Shown piece after piece: positions 48,986 through 60,589 of a DNA stretch of 64,000 nt (its first letter is position 1; each line of letters starts with the position of its first letter). Origin of the DNA: Loxodes magnus (lineage: Eukaryota > Ciliophora > Karyorelictea > Loxodida > Loxodidae). The stretch lies in contig CAMPDV010001035.1 of the NCBI GenBank assembly GCA_946699065.1, forward strand, positions 84,987 to 148,986, given 5' to 3'. Below the pieces are notes generated by a model. That model saw only the letters and a program-made list of their open reading frames with translations, had not been told where the DNA came from and searched no databases. Position numbers and translations under genes: made by a program.

Positions 48986-50126
48986 TTTAGTTTAGCAAAA
49001 TCTTTTTAATTAAAAAGAATTAAAATATCAAATTTAAAATATTTAATTTGTAAAATGATTAAAAATGTAATTAAAATATCATATTATTTTAAGATATAAT
49101 TAGAAATAAAAGAAAGTATAAAATTTATGTATCCTTTTTAAAAAATATAATTAAAATTATTTAATATATTTAATAGCTTAAAAAATAATTTTCTTTATTT
49201 TTAAACATTTAAGAATAGTTTTAAATAATTTTAAGTTATATATAGAAATAAATATTACTATTTAAATAAAAATTATAAATCAAATAGTTTAATTTATATA
49301 ATTCTTTCAAACTTTTTTTAATAGACTTTTTCATTTCTTATTATTTTTATTGTTTATGCATATTTATTTATAATTTTTATTATTAGATTCTAAATATTTT
49401 TAATAGTGAAATTTTATATTTAGTTTTTATTTGTTTCAATACATTTTTCTTCGTAATAATTTTATTATTAAATTGTGTCATTTATAATATTTATCATATT
49501 CTTTTAGATTAAATATTATCTTATACTTGTTAAATTCTTGTCATAATAACTTATTAATATCGTAATTATATTACTTAAAATTTAAGCTCCAATTAATTTA
49601 ATTCTAGCGAATATCTTCCAATAAATTAAGTTTCTTCACTAATAAATTAAATTAATATATTTTTTCTATACTTTTAATTATGTTATTTCAAATTGTCATA
49701 TTCTATTAAAAAATTACTCTGATGCTTAATAAAGTTAGAAAAGTTATTTTTTGCTCATTTTTTCACTTAAATTTTTTTATATCAAGAAAAATTTTACTAA
49801 AATTTTATTTATCACAATATCAGATCATGCTTTTTTTCTCAACTAGAATCGAATGATTAAGTATAAATGAAATTCATAGTTTATTTAATAGTACTATTTT
49901 AATTTTTCATTTGTATTATCGATATCCTTTTTTATATAAAAGCTTCTAACTTTTGGAGTAAAATAAATATCTTTGGAATTAATGAGGAGAAAACGCATAC
50001 TTAAAATTAAATCATTTGATACTATAAAGTTTTAGATAAAACAACAAATATTAGGTTTTGTAGTTATTAATATATAAAATTGTTCTCCATTATTAAGGAG
50101 TTTTACCCTCTCAGAAGTACAGCGCT
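48986..50126. other. AT-rich spacer downstream of the 50.1-50.9 kb ORF
   Basis: Nothing that I can support, apart from the 3' flank of the ORF on the minus strand. Composition changes sharply near 50,090, where the GC-richer ORF begins. Confidence 0.3.
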
Positions 50127-50945
50127 TCAAGCTTTTCGCTGTTCGTTAAATAATTGGAGCAACAGAAAGATTACACGTTGCCATACGCGGGTTTTTTTAA
50201 TGGGTTTTACGTTATAATTCCCTTAGGACTTTGTTATAGCTCCATTTTCTTCCTCTTGTTCATACTTCCATTATCGTGCAAAAAAATCTTGTTCAGCCCA
50301 ATTGCTTCTGTTCGCTTTGTTTGTCAGAAATTCCTTTGTTTCTATTGAAACTTCTTACAGTTCCGATAAAGCTTTTGTTGGTTTTAGATGCGAAAGCATC
50401 TCTTCTTGATCGGAATTAGTCTCATTTGAGGTTAAGCTTAGGGTTTGACGATCATTGAGATCGATCTATTATTTAGCTATTCCATTCTTGATTCTTTTAG
50501 GAGTTGAATTTCCTATTCTTATTTCATTACTTAATCCCTCAGCTAAGTTGTGTTTTTATTCTAATGGTGTTGGATGCTGAAGAACGCATCCATTTGCGTT
50601 CATAATCATCTATACGATCCCCATCCATTTAATTATTTTCTTTGTGGCTTGAAAATTAGTTTTTTATTCTAGTATTTCAACTTTTAAACCTCTTCATTGA
50701 AGTTCACCACCCTTAATGCAAACTACGCTACATCGACTTGCTCAGAGTTAAAGCCAAAGGATCGTTTCTAGTCACGCAATACCATCTCCTACTGCCTTCG
50801 AGGCCGCTCTTCCGTGTTTGGAGTCTACCAAGTTTGTTTCTGTCGTTTACCCGGCTTTGGAAGTTGTTAGGTCTATTATTAGTTTTTTTGCTGATAAAAA
50901 GGTTGGTCTAATTAAAGAAAAGACATGAGGTTAGAAGAATAGCAT
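50127..50945 (-). CDS. Unrecognised 272-residue protein of GC-richer composition
   Basis: From ATG 50945 (MLFFQPHVFSLIRPTFLSAK) to TGA 50127-50129. This frame reads like a normal soluble protein: KLIIDLTTSKAGQTTETN, KHGRAASKAVGDG, then HPTPLEQKHNLAEGLSNE, NETNSDQEEMLSHLKPTKAL and WAEQDFFARQWKYEQEEENG. Most third codon positions are A/T while first and second are GC-richer, which supports this frame. In-frame TGA (three) and TAA/TAG code Trp and Gln. Upstream of the ATG the same frame stays protein-like to about 51,000 (LPPLQKTNRKRGSD), so the start may be earlier or follow an intron. I recognise no domain. The composition differs sharply from its neighbours. Confidence 0.55.
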
Positions 50946-51259
50946 GTCGCTTCCTCTCTTCCTATTTGTCTTTTGAAGAGGTGGCAAAGAAGCCCTATCG
51001 GATGTTTGATATTTTTTAATTTAATATAAATAGATGTATCTTATAATTATCTAAACTAGAAAAAACTTAAAATTTTATAAAGTTAATAATTTAAAATAAT
51101 TTAATTATTAGATTTAACCTTTTTAAATAAAATTTAGTATTCAAATAATTTATTAAATATTATTGCTTTTAAGAAAGCATCTTAAACATTTTTTATTTTA
51201 AGTTTTGAAAATTAAATATGTTAAAGTAAATAATCTTAATTAGTTTTAGCTTTAAATAT
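50946..51259. other. AT-rich spacer with possible N-terminal extension of the ORF
   Basis: To about 51,010 the frame of the 50,127-50,945 ORF continues plausibly; beyond that the DNA is nearly all A/T with no signal. Confidence 0.3.
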
Positions 51260-51419
51260 TGTTTCAATATGAGCTTGCAATATTATTAGAATATAAATAT
51301 TTAAAAGATAGTTTAATTAAAAGCATTTTTAAAGTTTCTGTCTATATAGAGAACAAAAACTCAAACTCTATAGATATATTTCATATTTCAAATGACGTGG
51401 ATCACCATGCAAAGCAGCT

Positions 51420-52115
51420 TTCTAAATTTATGAGAATGATGAAAAACATATAGGATATCCTGCCTCGTCCTCTATTTGCTGCTATATTCTTTCTTTTTCT
51501 TGTTTAAAGATTCTTACTACTTAAATAGCTTTTTCTGAAGGAATATACTCGATTTCCTCTTATGTTTCCTCTTATATTTCTTCTTGCTTTCTTCACTTTC
51601 TTCTACATATTTTTGCTATACATTCTGATTTTTTCTTATAGTTTATCCTAATTATATTGCTATGAGACTTGCTAATTCTTTACTTGATTTTCTTCTATTC
51701 TCCAATTCATATCGTAATTGTTAAGCTTGGAAGTCTTTTCTTGAAAACCTCATATAATGCGCTATTTTAAGAAACTGTTCTTGCAATTATAAATAAAATA
51801 AATTTGATTCCTAAGGGTGGCGTAGGTTTTTCTTCTTTATAACCATCTAATTTTCTCTTAGATAACTCGAGCATTTTCTTCAGTTCAATCTTTTGCTAAA
51901 CCGAAAATAATAATTTTTCATTCTTTGCTATTTTAAGATGTATGAATTTGATTTGAAAAGGGAGATCTTAAGATATGATAAATATTTAACATTTATTTAG
52001 TTTGATTTACTTTTTCTTATTCATTTTACTCTCATTCTGAAACTCTTAGGTCTTCATTATTGTTTTGATTTGATTTTTTTAGTTTAGTTTCTCTTCTTCT
52101 TGTATCTTTGTTCAT
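51420..52115 (-). pseudogene. LINE ORF1-like protein with RRM-type region, frameshifted
   Basis: ATG 52115 begins MNKDTRRRETKLKKSNQNNN, then KIIIFGLAKDWTEENARVIQ (near 51,880), which resembles the RRM-like region of L1-type ORF1 proteins. After a shift near 51,780 the best frame is QFLKIAHYMRFSRKDFQAQQ and RYELENRRKSSKELASLI, and after another near 51,585 it is QEEIEYIPSEKAIQVVRIF and QIEDEAGYPICFSSFSQIQ. TGA reads Trp in DWTEE. It lies just 3' of LINE C on the same strand, so it probably belongs to another, truncated element. It could instead be a degraded host gene. Confidence 0.45.
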
Positions 52116-52129
52116 TCTAAAAATAATTA

Positions 52130-55100
52130 TTTTAAGTCTTCTTTATTCAAATATTATTAATGGATTTATTTTTCCCTCAACCATTCTTAAAATTAAGTTA
52201 TTTGTTTATGTTTTTGTTTTATGCTAGACCATGTTTTTTTAATCTTAAGATCAATATCTTCTAGGATTTATTTATTCTTTTTTGTTTCTTAATTTATTAA
52301 TATTTGATTATATTCTAGCATTTCTTTTAAATTTTTCTCTATTTTTTATTATTTTCATTGCTTATTGTATATTTATTATTTCCTTCTTTTCAGATTTATG
52401 TTTATGTGTAAATTTTATAATGTTTCTTGTATCTGAAGACTGTTTTCTTATATAATTTATCTGTAATACTAGCAATCAAAGATGTGTTCAAATTTTTCTT
52501 ATTGCTAACAAAGGCATAGTATCTACTCTTAATCAATATGTCTTTCTGAGATATCAGCTCTAAAAAATATTAATTGCGTTCTTAGTCTATAAATTAATTT
52601 TTATCTTTTATTAATTCTTTGTTTGTTTGTTGTTATATAAGTAATTTTTTAAAATTTAGTCTCATTTTTATGTTGTCTGTAAATTATTTCGGCTGTTTTT
52701 ATATCTTATATTCTATATATTGTTTCCTTTAAATTTTTTTTTTGTATTTATTTTTAGATTTCTTTAGTATAATTGTTTATGTTAAGATCTCTTATTTATT
52801 CATTGTTTATTTCATAGTATTTTTCAATTTTTTTAATGCTTTTTTTATATTTTGAGTTCCATTTTTAACTCTGTTTGAAAAGTTATTAGAATTTTGTATC
52901 TTATCTACTTTTTTCTTTTTCTTGATTATTTCTGAATTAATCTTATAATTTTTTGTAGAATTTAAAAAATCTTATGCTTTTGAATCTTCAAATTTACATC
53001 AGTTGAAATCTATATACTGAATTTCTTTAAATGATGCTTGTGGAATTTTCAAGTATTTTCTTAGGATTTATATTTGTGCTATTTAGATTTTATTTTTTCA
53101 TTTTTTTATTCCTAATTGAATACTATATGGGATTAATTCCGAGCAGTATTCTAATTTTGGCATTATAAATAATCTGAATAAGTTCTTAAAGTTAATTGGC
53201 TATGTTTTGTTATAGTTTTTAAAGAATTAGGATTAGAATATAAATATCGATTATTAAAATTTCTTGAAGAGGTACTCAATCTGAACCTTTTCTTCATTAA
53301 GTTAGTTTATTTGATATCCTAGGTATTAAATTTTTTATTTCTATTAAATTTTTTTTCCTAATAGAAAAAGTTCAATCTCTTTGTTCGTTGTGTTTCTATT
53401 CTTGAGTATTTATATAAATTCGCATTTCTCCGTGTTAATATTAAGTCTTATTAATTTAAAAATGTTTTCAGTTTCGTTTAGTAAAATTTACATATTTTTT
53501 TGATTATTTGATATTAGTATTAAATCATCTGCTCAAGCAAGTTTAGCATGATAAATTTTTTAATTTTATGCCCTAGTTTTTCATATTTTTCTAAATACCT
53601 TAATACTATATCATAGTATATTATTGCTAATATTGGTCCACTTGAGCTGCCTTGCAAGACTCTATTTACTTACCGAATTTTTCTAGTTATTTCTTCATCA
53701 AGATAGAAGTTAATTTATACTTTTTAATATGTATCTTTTATTATATTAATTATATTTTACGAAATGTTTAATCTTTTCTTCTGGTCAAATAAAAATCTAC
53801 GATTTATTGTGTCGAACATTTTTTCTACATCAATTAACGTGATTAATAAGTCTTCATTATAATTTTCTTTTTTCTTTTTTCTTTTTATTTTTATAGTTTT
53901 CTATGATTTGTTTTAATTGTCATATATTATTAGCAGTTTGCATCTTTTTTATAAATCCTTTTTAATCTTTTTTTAATATATCTTAATCTTATATTTCTTA
54001 GTATAATTGGTTAATTACTAATTTATCAAATATTTTTTAAATTACGTTTATGAGTGCTATAGGTCTGTAATTTTCCAATTTTATTTGTTTCCTTTTTTGT
54101 GAAGCATTATTATTTTAACTTTGTTCATATTTTTAGGTAGTTTTTATTGCTTCTAACAATTTTAGAAAAATTTGCATAGTATTTATCATAGTTCGTGCGA
54201 TGCGTTTTTTATTAGTTCATTTGATATTGAATCAAATCCTTGAGCCTTATTGTTAGGTAAAAATCTGATTACATCTCATACTTACTAGTATGGAATATTT
54301 TCTCATTTTTTTTTTAATCTTTCTTTAATATTTGTTCCATAGATTTTGTCAATTTCTTTATTAATTTTGTTATTTTAGTTTAGAGAAAGATTTTATTATT
54401 TATTAAATACATTTTTCTCCCAATTTTGAATGAAATCTTCTTATTACATTTTCGTCAGGTTCATTTTTTGTTCCTTTTTTTTGGGTTTAAAATCTTTTTG
54501 GCTTAATTGGCCATTTCTTGATTATTACCATTTAGGAATATTTATTAATTATTTTTATTTTGCTGTTTTTCTTCTTTTTACATTTTGCTGTAATTTTTTT
54601 TCTTTTAAATATTTCTTTTTGAGTTTTAATATGTAATCGTTATTTCTATTATATTAATTTATTTCTTACATATACATATTTCTAGCTATATTTTTCTCAG
54701 CATCTATTAGTATTATTTTTAAGATTTTTAAACCTCTTGTTGTCTTTTAATTCCTACACTATTGAATGCTGATATATTAATTAGATTTATAATAAAGTAG
54801 TATTGTTCTTCTAGATTTTGTTCATCTATTAATTAATTAAAAAATTCTTATATCCCTCTATATTCTTCTTTATAGGAATACTTTTAGATTTCTTATTTTA
54901 ATTTTTTCAATTTATAACTTATTTTAAATTATGTGAATTTGTCATTTTTTTAGATTATTGGTTATCTAATTTAAGTTTATGTTATGAGTAGAAAATGATC
55001 TGTTGTTAACCCCACTTCTTCTTAAACATTAAATCTGAAGTTTTCTTATTGACTGTTTTTTTAATTAGTGAATATATAATAAATTATTTATCTTTGCTTT

Positions 55101-55740
55101 GTTTATTTAATTATATGAGTATTTTATCTTTCTTAGTTTATATCTATTAAATCAAAAGTTCGCACAAATTGCTATAGAAGTTCATCTACGTATTTTATGT
55201 TTTATTATTTATTTAAATGAGCATTAAAATCTCCACATATGATTATTTTGTGATTTTTAAATTAATCTAATAACTATCCTAGTTCTTAATAACAATTATA
55301 TACTAGTTCCACTGAGTGATTACTAGTTGGCATATAGATATTTATAACTATTAATTCATTTAATTTGAAGGCTTGTATCCTTTTATAATTATGCTATATT
55401 TGAATTTCTTCAACTTGATCTTCAATTAAAAAAAAAGCAAATAGTCCTTCTGTCTTTCCAGTTACTTACAGGAAATATTATTTGAAGTTTTTGTTTAATA
55501 TTCCATATTCTTTAGTAGTATAAGTTTCTTGGAGCATTAGAATATCCAGGTTATTTTCTTATATAAGATTATTTATTTCTAATTTTTTTTTTAAAGTATC
55601 CTCCATGTATATTTATGGATCCGATTCTGTATATTTTTTCGTATTCTTCTATATATTATAAGTTAATTCCATTTCCTTCTCAATTTTCCAGTTGTTGTAA
55701 AAATAGGTGAAAATCTTTTAGTTAGTTAAAGTCTTGATAT
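52130..55740 (-). CDS. LINE C ORF2: APE endonuclease and reverse transcriptase
   Basis: The endonuclease begins with RIGSINIHGG (near 55,640-55,610), then LDILMLQET (near 55,535), NIYMPTSN (near 55,335), IIICGDFNAH (55,200-55,235) and TDHFLL (near 54,990), the expected order of catalytic motifs. The RT has motif A LITLIDVEKMFDTI (near 53,840), motif B VLQGSSSGPILA (near 53,650) and motif C HAKLAWADDLILIS, with Trp written TGA at 53,533-53,535 and both catalytic Asp kept. NTEKCEF follows as motif D. The C-terminal tail (ELISQKDILIKSRYYAFVSN near 52,550) is Lys-rich. At least two frameshifts are visible, one just before motif C and one after NIHGG. Confidence 0.75.
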
Positions 55741-55999
55741 ATTTAGCTATATTATTTATCTTTAATTAAATTACATTTATTCAAATTTTATAGTTTTTTC
55801 TAATTTTCATAGCTTTATTATACATATTACTATTGGTGATGTGATTAATTTGCTTGATTTCAGAGATTATTTTGTGGTTATCTTGTTCCACTTTTTAAAC
55901 CTCTTGGTTTAATTCAGATTTAGTTTTTCTTTGGATATAATTTTACTTTTAATAGATTTTCTTCTTGTTTAAAACTTTTTTTAATTCATTTATATTATT

Positions 56000-58440
56000 C
56001 TAATATTCTAGGTATTTTTTTTAGTATTTTTTAGTCTATGTTTAAGTAGATAAATTTTTTTTTTAGATTAAATCAGCGCTTTTAACTATTTATTAATAAT
56101 TAGTTTTTATCATCATTATTAATCTAAATTTTCTTTTTATGTGCTTTTCTAGGCTTTGTTTTATAGACTCGTTAGATTTATTTAAATAGTATGGCTAGAA
56201 TTTTATTTAGTTTTAGTTTATATTTTTTATTATTTTAAATCTTAAGTTAAAGTACTTTTAATAACTTTTTAGTCTTTCTTTTTACGTTTATATCAGAATT
56301 ATTCACATTTTGTTTCTAAATTTTCCAAATTTTCTGTTGCTTCTCTTTTCTTTTAATTATTTTCTTATGAAGATATTTAAAATGTTTTTTATTTGAGAAG
56401 AAATATATTGTCCCTAATATTATATTTATCAATTTAAGTAATTATATTTGTTTTTTTCTTAGTTATTAAATTATTTCTTATTGTTGTATATTTTAAGTTA
56501 AGTTGTTTTTATTCTTAGTAATTTTGCTTCTCTTCTAATGATTTACTCAAATTTCTCTATAGTTAAATAATTTAGCTTTACTTATCTTCTATTATTTAAT
56601 TTTTTTTATTTATTTCTAGATTCCTATTTGCGTATTCTTTAATTATAAATTTGATGTCTACCTCTTTTTCTTCCAATTATTTTAAATATTGTTATTTGAT
56701 TTCAGAAATCTAATCTTATAATAATTGGTCTCTTTCCTTGTTTATTATTATTTTTTAATTTTAAATATTGTATTAATTTTGTTATTTTTCTAACTCACGT
56801 TTTAGATTTTCTTTTTTTTATTCATTTTGGTAATCTAAAATTCAAATTGTTCTTTTCCTATCTCTGAATTTATATTTAGATTTTAAATTTCTTACTCTAA
56901 TAAATCGTTATAATCTATTTATTATGTTCATTTTTCTTACAACACTATATTATTATCTTTAATTCTTTCTTTAATTTCATAGAGTTCTTATATTTATTTT
57001 TCTTTATTATTTATTTCTTTTTATATTTTTATTATTTCTTCTGATTTTTTTTTATGAGCATTTTGTTTTAGATTTTTAGTTGGAAATTATTTATTTTTAA
57101 GAAGAATTATTAAATATTTTTTATGCACATTAACTTTTCGATATTATTTGATGCATTTTATATTTGAATTAATGAAATTAAATGTTTTTAGTTCATTACT
57201 ATTCATCTTGATTCTTCTTCATTGTTTGTCTCATCCTAAAATTAATCAGTTCTTTCAATTTTTTGCATTTCTTAGTTTTCTTACTATTTCTTAAGGTTGT
57301 TTTATTCAAATAATTTCTATAGGAATTTAAAGGTGAACTTTTTTGATATTTTGTTTCTTCTTCGTTCTTTTCTTGCTATATTTCAATATTATTAAAGGTT
57401 TCTGCTAGTTATCTTATATTTTTTTTAAGTTCCTGCAGCATTTTGTTCTCTGGGATTTCTTCTTATATAACTAAATTATTGTTTAGGAATTTGTTAAACT
57501 ATTACTAGTTACTTTGCTACTATTAATTTTTTAATTCTTAAAGTTTCGTTGCTGACTGAAAAAAAATTATTTTATCTAGTTCTTATTGTTAAAATTTTAT
57601 TTGCGCTTAAAACTCTAAGCGCTCTTAAATTTAGTCTCTTTTTGTCCTTTTGTCCTTTTGTCCTTTTTATTTTTTTATTTATTTATTCGATTTTTTAATC
57701 TTATATTCTTCTGCAGAAGTCAAATTTGTGTCCCACTAGCCACAGAATATACATATTATTTAAGTTTTGTGTCTCATAGTTATATTTTAATCGTAATATT
57801 TTATTTCATTTGGTAATTTTAAAATTTCTTGTTATGTGATTTCACATATTATTTCTATTATTGGTTAGGACTTGTTTTCTATTTGTTTGAAGTTAATTTC
57901 TTCTATATTTTCGCTTATAAAAGTTAAAAAGATATTTAGAATATCATCTAATTTCATTGCATTAGTGCTTGTTATTCTTATTTTATAGTGATTTCTGTTA
58001 TATTAGTTATCGAATAATTTTTCTTCAATTTTTAGTTATACCAATTATTTTGGTATATTGTTATCGGCTAGGTTAATGTGAAAAAATTGTTTATTGGTGT
58101 ATTTCTTCATTAGTTCTTTACTTTTGAAGAAAAGTACGTAATTCCCTTTAAAATTAAACTTCGAATTGCATAGAACCTCCATTCTTTTGATATTTCCAAA
58201 GATTTTATTGAATATTTCGTTTTCGATTAGTTTTTTAATTTGAAATTATTTTTCCGGGTCATTTTCGAATTAAATCAAAAGTTGATTTGTGTAAATAATT
58301 GATTAATAGTTAGTGGTTTATTCGTCTAGAAATGTGATTAGTTAGGAGAGAGTTATCCCTTCTTTCAGTTGACAACCAACTTTAATGGCTTAGCCAGGTA
58401 GGTTGTTGTCAACTGATTTCTAGGAAATTTAATAATCCAT
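56000..58440 (-). CDS. LINE C ORF1: N-terminal domain plus long coiled coil
   Basis: Starts at ATG 58440 (MDYQISQKSVDNNLPGQAIK), directly at the 5' end of the element. Without a break it covers about 450 codons: a 250-residue mixed alpha/beta domain (FNKIFGNIKRMEVLCNSKFN; NYVLFFKSKELMKKYTNKQF), then ICIFCGQ near 57,735, then a Gln/Glu/Lys-rich coiled coil (KMLQELKKNIRQLAETFNN). Frameshifts near 57,060 and 56,810 lie in T runs; beyond them the coiled coil continues (KSEEIIKIQKEINNKEKQIQ; YLKQLEEKEVDIKF) to about 56,400. The layout, RNA-binding domain then coiled coil, recalls ORF1 proteins, but the coil is unusually long. After CIFCGQ, a GH-x4-C pattern appears in another frame, hinting at a lost CCHC knuckle. 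Confidence 0.65.
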
Positions 58441-59502
58441 TTATTTTTATTCCCCTTTTTTACATATTAAAAAAAAATATTTCGTCCCAGAAATGTTTAT
58501 CAAACAAAAGTTTTCAAAGCAATTCCTTAAAATTTTTTTTAAAAGGTTTTTAAAATTAATTTCCAAATTTTATTTTCAAAACCATTTTTGATTACTATTT
58601 TCAAAATTATTTTAGAAACGCTTTTCAAATAAAATTTTAAATTTTTTTTAAAAACTACTTTCAAAATTTTTATTCCAATTTTAAAATTATTTATTCTGAA
58701 ATAAAAAAATGTATACCTATTTAGAATTTTTTATCCCGAAATAATTAAATTTATTCCATCCCAGAAATCTTTGGTAGTATAAAACGCTGAGCAAAAAACA
58801 TTTTTTTTCATTTTCATGAAATTCATGCTCTAAACCTTAAAGATAAATAAAACTTATTATCAGAAAAATTATTTTTCCAATAGGAAACAAAATATTTAAC
58901 ATAAAATTAAAAATTTTATAGTTATAATAAATAAATAATAAATAATAATAATTAATAATTAATAATAATAAATATTAAATATCAATCATAAAAAATAAAA
59001 AATAAAAAAACAAAATTTTAAAAACAAAATTTAATTTAAAATAAAATAAATAATTAATTAAATTTTTTAATTAATAATCTATATTATAAACTAACTTTAA
59101 CCTTATAAATAATATTTTAACAACTCCACAAAAAAATGAAAATTTATACTTAACTTGAAATTTTTACAAAATCTAAAAATAAATCTATTAAATTTTATAG
59201 AATAAAATTAAACTTAAACTTATTATACGACTTCTTTTACAAAAATTATATTTTTAATATTTTTAAACATTAAATCTTTAAATCAACATACCTCACTAAT
59301 TTCTATAACCTATATTACTCAACCTTTTTTTTGAACCAAGAATATTTAAGAATATACAAATTTTAAATAAATAAATAAATAAAAAGCAAACAAACACTTC
59401 ATATAACTAAAAACATTATTAATATTAAACATTCATTTAAATGCATTATCAATATCTTATATCTTTAATCGTAAAATTTAATTAAGTCAAATAGCAAGTT
59501 AC

Positions 59503-60589
59503 TCAACTTGAAACTCTCCACTTTCTAATCGTCCTGTCATCCGCTCCCGATACCAACCATCTGTTATCAGCACTCAATGCTATAGAATATATTGGATCTG
59601 TATGCCCTTACAAAGTCTATATACACTCACCCTTATCAAAGTTCCAAATCTTGATTGTTCTGTCACCAGAACTAGAAAAGATAACACTTAAATCAAAACT
59701 TAACTGAATACTACATACACCTTTTATATGACCTTGAAGAGTACGAATACACTTACCAGAAGAGAGTCCCATATCTTAATAGTACTGTCGCCAGAACCAG
59801 ATATTATATACCTATTATCCTTTGACACTTTCACCACTAAAACATAACCTATATGCCCAGTAAGAGTTCGCACAAGCTGAGCAGTCTAGAAATCCAAAAT
59901 CTTTATAGTTGTATCAGAAGATCCCGATATAATATATCTAGAGTCATAGGAGATTACTAACGAGAAAACATATGAATTATGCCCTGTTATAGTTCTTTGG
60001 AGAGCACCGTTGTGGAAATTTCAGATTTTTATGGTTTTATCTCCAGATCCCGATATAATATATCTAGAGTCATAGGAGATTACTACCGAAGTAGTAGGAG
60101 AAGTATGTCCCGTTAAAGTTCTTATGAGAGCACCAGTCTATGAATTTCAGATCTTTATCGTTCTATCACCAGATCCTGATACTATATAGCTAGAGTCTGG
60201 TGAGATTACTACCGAGTTAACATAATAACTATGTCCTGTTATAGTTCTTATGATAGTACCTGTCTGGAAATTCCAGATCTTTATCGAATATTCAGGAATT
60301 CCTGAACCTGATACAATTCAATTCAGGTCACTTGATATAGCTACCGAGCAAACATTTGAAGTGTGACCAGTGATGATTTAGTCTAAAAAATATTAAAGAA
60401 ATACCTTTACTTTGGTCATAACTGATCTTGTTTATTAACTTTTAGTAGCATAAGTTAGGCAGAACTTCATACTTAAAATGAAGTAGAGATATTTTCCCTA
60501 GAATGTGGTTTCTCGCTCTTAAGAGTTTTCTTAAAAAAAATACTTTTAGTAAATTGCTTTTCTTTTTTCTCCATTTATTTTTTCTCCAT
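59503..60589 (-). pseudogene. WD40 repeat gene, arm R3 copy (7 blades), one-base deletion
   Basis: Starts at ATG 60589 with the duplicated MEKKQ start. Intron 60383-60410, terminal TGA 59503-59505. Blades 1-5 read cleanly with their own loop residues (SYYVN, SPTTS, SYVFS, GYVLV). In the sixth, GGGACTCTCTTCT (near 59,762) has lost one T relative to GGGACTTCTCTTCT in the other copies, shifting the frame for the rest. The downstream sequence still matches the family, so the break looks recent or is a sequencing error. One IKIW is written IKILD (TTG). Confidence 0.8.
60383..60410 (-). other. 28-nt intron in the R3 WD40 gene
   Basis: GTAAAGG...TTTTTTAG on the minus strand at the conserved place. 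The homologous R2 intron is at 45001-45028. Confidence 0.75.

Larger units (their letters stand above)
52130..58445 (-). mobile_element. LINE C: nearly complete non-LTR retrotransposon
   Basis: Minus-strand element with ORF1 (58,440 down), a long coiled-coil region, an APE-type endonuclease, an RT and a C-terminal part. The 5' end at about 58,445 abuts arm R3, whose inner sequence resumes at 58,455. The 3' end, near 52,130, is less clear. Several one-base frameshifts, many in homopolymers, mean this copy is probably inactive. Its RT is similar to LINE A's (YYDIVLRYLEK against YYDVIIRYLES), and its C-terminal part matches the fragment at 1-975. Confidence 0.75.

Noticed and set aside
50390-50600. 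GC-rich hairpins (GATGC-GAAA-GCATC and GGATGC...GCATCC) as a structured RNA
   Set aside because: They fall within the 272-codon minus-strand frame, which has protein-like codon bias throughout; a structured RNA remains possible but is less supported.
57720-57760. Possible complete CCHC knuckle (C-x2-C in frame, GH-x4-C one frame over)
   Set aside because: A one-base shift before and another after would be needed, while the in-frame reading continues smoothly into a coiled coil; noted only as a hint.
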